A stretch of DNA of 64,000 nt from Hawksworthiomyces lignivorus (Eukaryota; Ascomycota; Sordariomycetes; Ophiostomatales; Ophiostomataceae). The notes under the pieces were generated by a model. That model saw nothing but the letters and a program-made list of their open reading frames with translations. It had not been told where the DNA came from and did not search any database. Numbering within the stretch: the first letter of the stretch is position 1; each line of letters opens with the position of its first letter. The DNA lies in contig NTMA01000003.1 in the NCBI GenBank assembly GCA_002917075.1, positions 186,001 through 250,000 on the forward strand, read 5' to 3'. Below, one piece after another: positions 55,839 through 64,000 of this stretch. The position numbers and the translations under genes are program-made.

Positions 55839-56630
55839 GTAGTTATACGCTGCAAACTATTAGTCTTCCTCTGCTCCGTATACACCCACAAATTACCCAC
55901 ATCATTAAAAAATTGTCCTCTTCTTTGCTTTTCTTTTCTCATTATCGTTGTTCCTCTGCTTTTGTTCTTGATTCTTCTTGATTCTTTCTTATGCCTTGCT
56001 TTTTCTCATTTCCTCTCTTCTCCCTCTCGTCATTCTTGAGTTCTTGGATGAATCGTAGCATTGAAACTAGCCTTTTTTCCCTTTTTGGTCTTTTTTCTGC
56101 TGGCTGCTGTTTTACGTATATTTTCTCCTCCCTGCTTATATATCCTCTCTTCTCTTTTCCACCCCCTGTCCTCCCGTTTCGCAAGGAACCAGCCAACCGA
56201 TTATTCGAATCCCAGAAAAAAAAATCACGGTTTATCAGCCCCGCGAGAGAAACTTGGAAAGCTTCACATATCATTTCTCGAATCCTTTCATCATCCCTCA
56301 CCCGCTGCGTTTGCGTCTTGATGGGACACAACGTGCCAGATCGATCCGCCGAGACGAGTGTGTCTTCAAATCAATATTGACTTTGACTCTCTTCTGTCGC
56401 CACTTTTTTTTTTTGGTTCGCCGAGCCTCCCTTCCCCCCTGCGACGAGCCCGCATTGCTCTCCCTGGATCCGCCCGCTTTTCTGCGTCGCGTCGCATCTC
56501 ATTGCTGCGTATTGCTGCTGCCCTCGCGGCTCTCTCATCATCCGACTTTACTTCAATTATCAACCCGCCTTCTCGACATCATCTCTTACGCCGGGTTCTC
56601 GTATGGTTTTGTCGTCCCTCAGCTTTCGCG

Positions 56631-59083
56631 ATGCCGACGCCCCGAAGATCGTCACAGCGGAATCGCCGCAATTCCTGGCGCAAGGACGCCGTTGCTGACC
56701 ACCCTGAAGAATCCTCGCCGTCACGGCCCGCCAAGCGTAGAAAGCAGGTGAGCATCATCATTGGTCTCATTCCGCCGACTTGGGTCTGTCTATCAGCTTG
56801 CATACTCACTTACCCTTTTGCTAGGTCGACGAATCGCCGCACGATATCCCCGAAGAAGAATCGTCCAGCTTGCTGGCCGACAGCTCCGCCGTCAACCCCA
56901 ACGATGAAACCCAGCTCGTCACGCGCGTCGCTCAGCACTTAACTTCGCCGCACGATGAGCCCGTCCGTGCCAGCAAAGACCATTCAAACGCGATACACGA
57001 GGCAAACAAAGAGGGCGTGCAGGCTTATGCCAAGATCGCCGCTCAAGACTGGACCTACTATGTCACCAAGCTAGCCGTCAACATCGGCCGCACATCCGAG
57101 CCACCACCAGAATACCCCGAGATGTACGATCCAGATACCGACCCAGATTTTGTCCACATCGACCTGGGCCCCAGCAAGATGGTTTCGCGCCAGCACGCCC
57201 AAATTGTATTCAACACCAAGAGCGAGCAGTGGTTCCTGAATGTCAAGGGCCGCAACGGCGTCAAGGTCAACACCGCTCCCTGGCGGCTCGGCCAGTCCAA
57301 GCCACTCGAGAGTGGTGATGTCATCGACATTGGCGGCGTGGAGATGATGTTTGTCCTTCCGCTCGAGACCAGTCCCCTGCACATCCACGACATCTACTTG
57401 CAGCGAGCTGGCCTCCCCAAGTCCGAGCTTGGCCACACACCATTCGACGACACCCCTGCACGGCGCAAGCTACGTGCCACTACGCCGATCGGCGCCGCGG
57501 ATTCCTCTCCACGCGGCTCTTCTCGCAGCACGCTCCCTCGGGGACAACCTACGCCGCAGGCCATCGCCCCGGCACCTCCAGATTACAAGCGACCAGGAAC
57601 GCCGCCCTCCGCTCGGAGCCGTGCTTCTGTTCCCGGTTCCCTTCTTAAGTCGCCCCACCTCCGTGATACTCCCACGATGGTTGTCCATCCGAACGATGTA
57701 GACCTCAGCCTCGACGAGAACAAGAACCTAAAGCCACAATACAGCTATGCGCAGATGATCACTCAGGCCATCATGCATACTCCCGATGGAAAGCTGAATC
57801 TAAACGGAATCTATACTTTTATCATGGACAACTACTCCTATTACAAGCATCAACAAGCAGCTGGTTGGCAGGTGAGTGATGCAGATACAAAACGAATTGC
57901 ACATCGTGCATATACGCAAAGCATATGGCACGGAAGCTAATGACGTGATGCAGAATTCCATCCGACACAACCTCTCTCTCAACAAGGCTTTTGAGAAAGT
58001 CGCTCGTTCCACTGAGGAGCCCGGCAAGGGAATGAAGTGGTACATTCTGCCAGAGTACAAGGACGAGATGATCCGCACGGCCTACCGCGGCGGCCGAGGC
58101 GGCCACCGCGGCTCTTCAAATCCGTCGTCTCCGAGCCAGCTCAACTATGTCAACCAAGGCCCGAGGGACATGGCCGCCAAAGACCACGGATCAGCACGGA
58201 AGCGCCGCGTATCGCCGTCAGGTTCCCCGCAGCCGCGGTCCACCTTGCGTGACCTGCACATGACGCCTGATCGGAGCTCTCGTCGCCTGTTGCCGGACGA
58301 AGCACCCGCTTCCTCGGATGGAAGCCCTCTGCCTCGATTCCGGCGGGGCGCCGCCGCTGCAGGAAAAGCGGCCAGCAACACCTCCAATGCCGCTGCAGCA
58401 TCTGCTGCAAGCGATGCAACAGCTAGTGGTGCGGCTTCCGAATCAGTGCCCCGGTCGCCAACGCTGACATCGGCATTTTTACAGGACGAAAACGGCTCAT
58501 CGTTCGTCACCCCAGCGCCGCACCGAGTGGAACTTAAGCTGAACCCGCCAAGCACTCTGCAACGGCCTAGCCAGCACATGCCCACCAGCTCCCCGGCGCC
58601 GTTCTGGAAATATGCCGATATCGGCAGCACACCACTCAAGCCAGCATCTTTTGATTTCAGCCCGTCCAAGGCGCTTGGCCTCAGCAGCGAGGGCGGAGGC
58701 GGCCTGCTGCCGGCGAGCAGCAGCCCGCCTCCGGTGAAGACGTCTGGGAACAAGTCCCCCGTCTCCAGCCCCACCAGGGCAGAGCCGAGCAGCACGCAAG
58801 AGACGGTCGTGGCAACAAGCAAAGGCACCGGCGCAGCGGCGACGATTGCTGCGCCGCCGCCGCCGCCACCGCCCTCTGCACCTCCTGAAGTCGAAGAGGA
58901 CCGTGGCTTCGATCTCACCAAGTATGCATCCCCTTTCTCGCCTCTCTGCCTATACATTCTATGGCATTCGACGCATAATCTGCTAACAACTTATCTTACA
59001 GGGGCTTTCAAAGTATCGGCTCATATCATGCTCCCGTTCGGCACGGGCTTCCTGTTGCAACGGCTATGAATGGTAACCCATAA
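56631..59083 (+). CDS. FKH2: FHA-forkhead transcription factor (Fkh1/2 type)
   Basis: Exons 56631-56747, 56825-57871, 57954-58921 and 59002-59083, 737 residues. The FHA domain spans about 110-215: VNIGRTS, SKMVSRQHAQIVF and NVKGRNGVKVN give the phospho-Thr-binding Gly-Arg, Ser-Arg-x-His and Asn residues. The forkhead domain lies at about 340-430, split by intron 2 between GWQ and NSIRHNLSLNKAFEKV, with WYILPEY closing it. The tail is Ser/Pro-rich with many SP/TP sites. FHA plus forkhead in this order marks the Fkh1/Fkh2 cell-cycle factors, nuclear and CDK-controlled. The start is in a strong context, after a long pyrimidine-rich leader. Confidence 0.95.
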
Positions 59084-59696
59084 AACCCCTTGCTGTCATG
59101 ACATTTCTCTTTAGTGATGTTTTCCGCTTGGGATTGGAGTTGCGTCTAAGGGGGTTATTCTTATTTTTTACTTTTTTCTTTTTCTCGGCTGAATCTACGT
59201 TTTGTACTATCATGAAGGCAGGGAGGGATTTTTGAATTGTGCCATTAGCAGCGCAGTGTATATCGGGACATTTCCCTCTAGGAAAAGTGGGTAATGTTTC
59301 AGGAACGGCGTCTTCCTTTGAATTGGAAGGCTTGTATGGGTCTTGGATTTGCCTGTTGCGAGCTACATATTATCTATGTTGGCTGTGCGTTCCTCTACTT
59401 GTCTTAGGGCATGTGGAGATATGGAACAGGCGTTTGGCTAGAGAGACGGATTCTTCAGAGAATAATACCAGTTGATGCGTCTAGCAGATGACTTATATAT
59501 CAAGATGTTGCTATCTCCTGTTTGTTGCAATCTCATTATGAAGACAGTTTGTGACATGTCGGCTTCTTGTAATACGTGCCTCTACTCCTCCATAGATTAT
59601 ACAGATAAGTGTCCACGCTGTCTAGCATTCCAGTTCGATTTTTGTCTCATTCGGCTAACTACTAGTTTTTGCACTCTTTTCCCAGTCTGTGCATCT
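59084..59696. other. convergent spacer forkhead-AtuA
   Basis: 3' flanks only. No gene seen. Confidence 0.5.
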
Positions 59697-61713
59697 TCAT
59701 ACCTTGCCGCGGGCCAGGAACTTGTTGGGAATGTCGACGTGGCGGCACCGCAGGAATTCGCACAGGTTTTTGCCCAGGCCGTCGAGCGAGCTGGTCGAGT
59801 TGAAGCCGCGGTCCAGGTGGTCCTTGAGCAGGAAGTGCACCGTGCGGGTGTGGGGCATCTCGAAGCGGTCCACGCCGTGGCCTAGGTACTCCTTGGCCAG
59901 CAGCTCGATGAACTTGTCCTTGGTGAGCAGGCTGCGCAGCCAGTCCCACTCGTCGTCGTGGCGCACAAACAGGCCCACGTTGGCGTCGCTGGCCTTGTCG
60001 CCCGAGCGGCCCAGCACGACCCAGCCCAGGGGGCCGCGCGTGGTGGGGCCGAAGGACGCCAGGTCCACGGGGTTGCTCGTCTCGTACGAGTTCTGGCGGC
60101 GGCCGTAGACCTGCGTCACCTTGGGCGGCGGGATGTCGATGATCTTGTTGTCCCACTCGAGCACCACACGGTGCTGCACCACCTCCTGCGGCAGCAGCGC
60201 CACCCAGTACTCGTAGATGCTCTTGGGCGCCGCCTGCCGCTGGTCCGGCACGATGGTGGCGCCGGGCGCGCTCTGCAGGAAGTTCTCCATGCACCAGCGG
60301 GTAAAGTTGGGGCCGGCCATGTTGCCGAGGCTAGAGGAGGGCAAAAATTATTGTTAGAAATAGGGGGCAAAAGAATGGAGAGAGAAAACAAATAAAAAGG
60401 ACCTACCCCAGAACGGACGGGTCGCGAGTCTGGACAAAGACGCGGAAGTCGACGGTGGCGGCATTCTGGTTGTCTGGGTTTTCGGGGACGGAGCCGATGG
60501 TCTGGAACTTGAGGCAGGAGAACTTCTTGATGTTGTCGCCCATGGCGTGGCGGATCTGCTTCTCAGTCCACTCGACCTTCTTCTCGATGTCGAGGCCGAC
60601 AAACAGGTAGTGGAACTCGGCCTGGAAGCCGCCCTGCGCCGTGATGCCGACCTTGGTGGTGGGTGGCGGCGGCAGGCCCTTGACGCCGGACATGCGCACC
60701 TCGTCCTTGCCGACCTGGGTGAACTTGATGCCCTCGATGTTGGCGGTCACGTCCGAGTTGAAGTAGAGGGGGCCCTGGATTTCGTAGACGAGCTGCGACG
60801 TGATGGTGCCGACGGACACCTCGCCGCCGGTGTTGGCCTCCTTGGTCAACACGGTCTCGCCGCTAGCCTCGATGGCGGCGATGGGGAAGCCGAGGTTCTC
60901 GCAGCCGTCGAAGAGGTCCTTAAAGGCCGAGTAGTAGCCGCCGGTGGCGTAGGCGGAGCACTCGATCAGGTGGCCGGCCATGAGCGAGCCGGCCAGGGCG
61001 TCCAGGTCGCTGCGGTCCCAGCCGTGCCACCAGGCGGCGGCGCCGATGGTGGGGGCGGCGTCGGCGACGCGGCCGCAGATGACAATGTCGGCGCCCTGGC
61101 GCAGGGCCTCGGCGATGCCCAAGCCGCCCAGGTAGCACTGGGCGGCGACGGGCTCGTAGCCCCAGCTGTCGAGGTCGCGGCCGGTGTCGAGGTTGGTGAA
61201 CTTCTCGCCCTTGGCGCGCAGCTCGTTGACCTGGCCGAGCACCTCGTCGCCCTCGACCCATGCTACCTTGAGGTCTAGCCCCAGCTCCTGGATCTTGGCC
61301 TTGACCTCGCGCACCAGCAGCTCGGCGTCGCTCGCGCCCGCGTTGACTGCCAGCTTGACGCCGTTCCTGGCCAGGTACGGCAGCCCGGGCGTCAGGCTGC
61401 CCATGAAGCACGGGTCGAACAGGCCCTGGCTGGTCTCGCCCTTGGCCTTGCGGGCCTCCTTGAGCGCGCCGTGGATGGTCATGGTGCACTCGGACATCCA
61501 GTCTGAAGGAGAAGTGGTGAGCTGTCAGCTACGGAACGTTCCTATGTTTTTATTCGGCTCATCTACCCATCATGCGTCGAATATATCCTTACCTCCCACG
61601 ATGACATCGACATTGCAATTCTTGGCCAGATCGTGGATGGCACGCTGGCGGTCCGTGAAACCGCCAGAGGCGCCGGCCACGCGGACAGGTCTCTTAGCCG
61701 TGCTGGAGGGCAT
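59697..61713 (-). CDS. AtuA-type (DUF1446) protein
   Basis: Exons 61713-61593, 61502-60407 and 60330-59697, 616 residues. MPSSTAKRPVRVAGASGGFTDR is the typical start; VGDWMSECTMT is built across intron 1, followed by DPCFMGSLTPGLPYLARNGVKLAVNAGAS and DIVICGRVADAAPTIGAAAW, all standard AtuA blocks. The C-terminal part (YGRRQNSYETSNPVDLASFGPTTRGPLGW...GDKASDANVGLFVR) is the fused AtuA-like small domain. In bacteria AtuA takes part in acyclic terpene (citronellol/geraniol) and leucine-like acyl-CoA catabolism; in fungi the role is not established. Cytosolic or peroxisomal location is not shown by the sequence. Confidence 0.92.
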
Positions 61714-63907
61714 GTTGACTCTGTGTGTTAGTGATGGAGCAAGGTTGAAGGTGTTTCACGCTGGTGGTCGTCTGGAGAAACAAGACACTCGGTCGAATCT
61801 GGAAAGAAGAAGAAAACAGCCAGAGAGAACGAGAAAAGAGACAAGGCTGGCTCCTCATGAAGGGCATATACATATATATACAATAGACACAACCAGTAGT
61901 ATTACAAATATCTACACATTACAGATACATATTTTGAAAGGAAAAGCCCCTCCTATCTGACTTTGTTTCTTTTCTCCTCTCTTGTTCCTCTCCTGTGCCT
62001 TTCCTATCTCTTCAGGATCTCCAAGTCCGTCTCAGCAACCGACCGGACCGGTAAGTGCATATGCTAATTTTGGTCTCAGGACACTTTTTTTATGGGCTTA
62101 GAGCTCCATAGGAGTACGTATCCCGTCCCAATCGTCTTCCTATGTGTGGATCTTGCTTGTTTGGCGTGTCTGGCTTCGATATTTGAAGGTAGGGGTGTAC
62201 GAGTGAAATCAGAAGGGTGGGGGGAGGGGATATGTTCGTGTTCTAGAGAAGTGAATATGTGAGCATGGAGAGGTGATTTGCATAGAGAATGCCATGCAAG
62301 GATGAACGGTTGAGGGTAGTGTGAGGCACAATGATACAACGCCAGAGCTGGTAGGCAAACGTTTCCCGCTAGCCAGCAATCTTGTGTCAAAGACTTTTTT
62401 CGGGTAATGCTTCTTGGTGGGCTCTCGGCCATAGTTCCGGTGTCTAAAGAAGCGTTGTGCTCTATTATCGTCCCTCACCAACCCCATTCTCTACTCCAAT
62501 TCCTCTCTTGTCCAACCCCAAGTAAACTACTCCAAAGGTCTAAGGAATTTCAAGAGTATAATGTACTCTTGTACCTTTGTACTTCTCAGGACCAAAATTC
62601 GGTGTCACAGGACGCTCAAAAACACATGGCGGAAAAGGTTTTACGCTCGACGTACTACCTTAATCCCATTTTGGTTTAAGCCGGACCTGGAGTTAACAAC
62701 CTGAGTTTGTTCCATGAATTGATTTGTTAATTATATATGTACGATGCTTAACCACAGAGACGTAAAGGAATAGTGTGCACAACTGCTGAATCATTTGTAC
62801 GAGAGGCGGGATAATAGTTCACGCTGTTCCTGGATGTCACCACTTTGGCTTGGTCTCATCTACCCACAAATCTTCTCTACATCCTTGGTTGAACGATAAC
62901 AATGCCAATGACTTTATGCGTGAACATATTCCTTGCCCACCTACATCTACCGTATCGTACTCTTTGTTCCCCATTGGCCACATTATCGTAGTCTCTTGAG
63001 AGTGGGATAGTCTCTTACCCCATATTTACCCCGGACTTTCACACCTTATGCCTTTTCTCTTAGCCATAAAGCAGCTTCTTTATACTTACACCTGTACCCA
63101 AGAGGCTCTCATTTGAGCTCATTTCCAATTGTAATTCTATCATAGCTCCTCCATCTCTGTCTCCGCTTCCCTTCTCCCAGAACTGAAGTTATACCTTCCT
63201 AGATTCTTGGTGAACGTGTGCTGAGTCCCTCAGTGTGCTGAGGAGCTGATCTCGTCATCTTACTGAGGAGGTGCACTCCTCTTTTTTTGTATCAGATGAA
63301 AGCCATGGGGTACAAAGACACGGCCTTTAGGCCACCGTATTCCCTTGTAATGCCCGTTTCAAAATACCAAATTCTATAGAGACACGCTTGTAAGATATCG
63401 AGTGACAATCTCTGCGTAGTTAGATAGCTCCTTTCTGCTTGTATGCAGCTAGCAAAGGCATGCCACAGAGCATGCCACAGATGATCTTCCGATCCCTGGT
63501 TCATCTTAAACTGATCGTAGCAAAAGGGAAAGGACGTGCAGATTAATCCAAAGGGGCGCGCAACTGCATATCCACCCCTTGGTGATTCTTCCCTCATATG
63601 ACTCGGTATTATCTGTACCTTCGCATCTTGTACATATTGATATTGATGAGTTTGGTTATTCTGCTTCAAACTATTAAGTCTTGGAGTAGTTATTTGGTCC
63701 AAATCGGATTTTGCTACTCCGGCGTGAAGCTCATAATTATGTACTCGCTTGTAGCTGAATTAGATCCGAGTGTGAAAACTCTAAGCCATGTTTTAAAGCT
63801 CAAGTCCTCCAGCATAAGTCGCAAGATGTTCAGGACATAACTACTTTTTATCATATTTGGTCTTTATAGCATAGTCCTGTTATCTGTGTTATCTTCGACG
63901 GAACGAT
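61714..63907. other. AtuA promoter and gene-free region
   Basis: 2.2 kb without a recognisable gene. A minus-strand frame at 63292-63702 (136 codons from an alternative start) shows no family resemblance and AT-biased codons. Confidence 0.5.
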
Positions 63908-64000
63908 ATGGCAAAGATCACAGCCTTCAACTTAGCCTCAGTTTTCTTTGCCGCTTCCGGCGGCTTTACTTACGGCTTTGGATTCGGCGTATTCGTATCT
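63908..64000 (+). CDS. MFS sugar transporter, 5' end only
   Basis: The ATG at 63908 opens 31 codons to the window edge. The residues MAKITAFNLASVFFAASGGF followed by TYGFGFGVFVS match helix 1 of fungal sugar porters, which often have ...FGGFxFGYDxG here. Everything downstream is outside the window, so family is likely but substrate is unknown. An early intron is common in these genes. Confidence 0.6.
   Translation, partial: MAKITAFNLASVFFAASGGFTYGFGFGVFVS

Larger units (their letters stand above)
51938..56630. other. 4.7-kb gene-free region between eqolisin and FHA-forkhead gene
   Basis: No domain-bearing frame was found. Visible pieces are a TG microsatellite (53001-53026), a CATA tandem (55820-55838), and long pyrimidine-rich sequence from about 55,630 to 56,580 forming the probable promoter and leader of the forkhead gene. 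A non-coding transcript is possible but not shown. Confidence 0.55.

Noticed and set aside
60547..61278. 243-codon plus-strand frame
   Set aside because: Antisense to the AtuA exon.
63292..63702. 136-codon minus-strand frame
   Set aside because: No ATG-start support, no domain, AT-biased composition like the surrounding spacer.

Overview
The window is nuclear DNA of a filamentous ascomycete (Pezizomycotina, most likely Sordariomycetes, possibly Hypocreales). The evidence is short GT-AG introns of about 50-110 bp, branch points such as TACTAAC, GC-rich third codon positions, and fungus-typical families: Zn2Cys6 regulator, Dal5-type carrier, glutamic peptidase (eqolisin), GT90, and an FHA-forkhead factor. 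I assembled exon models by hand from reading frame, splice consensus and conserved protein motifs. No gene name rests on a database search.

Layout. (1) 1-15.1 kb is GC-rich core sequence: a GT90 glycosyltransferase cut by the left edge, divergent ribosomal protein genes uS8 (RPS22) and eS12 (RPS12), a RING protein with a very long Arg-Asp tail, and a septin-like GTPase ending in a membrane segment. (2) 15.5-31.8 kb is a less GC-rich metabolic island: a maleylacetate-reductase-like dehydrogenase, an amidohydrolase-2 lactonase-like protein, two Dabb alpha/beta-barrel proteins, an Ldh2-type 2-hydroxyacid dehydrogenase, a tRNA-Phe, a Dal5-type organic anion carrier, a Zn2Cys6 regulator, a divergent class II aldolase and a tautomerase. 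(3) 32-42 kb is a second accessory stretch: a DHA2-like MFS exporter, a sugar carrier, gene-free DNA with small dispersed repeats, and a decayed secreted GH43-like gene. (4) 43-61.7 kb returns to core genes: poly(A) polymerase, Misato/DML1, a thioredoxin-fold AhpC/TSA-like protein, an eqolisin, an FHA-forkhead factor after a long gene-free upstream region, and an AtuA-type protein. The right edge cuts the first 31 codons of another sugar transporter.

The most striking observation is regulatory. Thirteen copies of the inverted triplet CGG-N7-CCG, a classic Zn2Cys6 dimer site architecture, lie in the promoters of seven genes between 18.5 and 30.7 kb: amidohydrolase, Dabb-1, Ldh2, carrier, Dabb-2, and the shared regulator/aldolase promoter. 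By eye I found none in 4.4 kb of neighbouring gene-free DNA (34.2-36.8 and 38.6-40.4 kb). Two promoters carry paired sites exactly 18 bp apart, and a third pair is 54 bp apart. This suggests a self-contained, autoregulated catabolic regulon. Uptake would be by the Dal5-type carrier, followed by lactone hydrolysis or isomerisation (amidohydrolase, Dabb proteins), oxidation or reduction of a 2-hydroxy/2-keto acid (Ldh2) and C-C cleavage (aldolase). The substrate cannot be read from the sequence; an aromatic-derived or sugar-acid lactone is the best guess.
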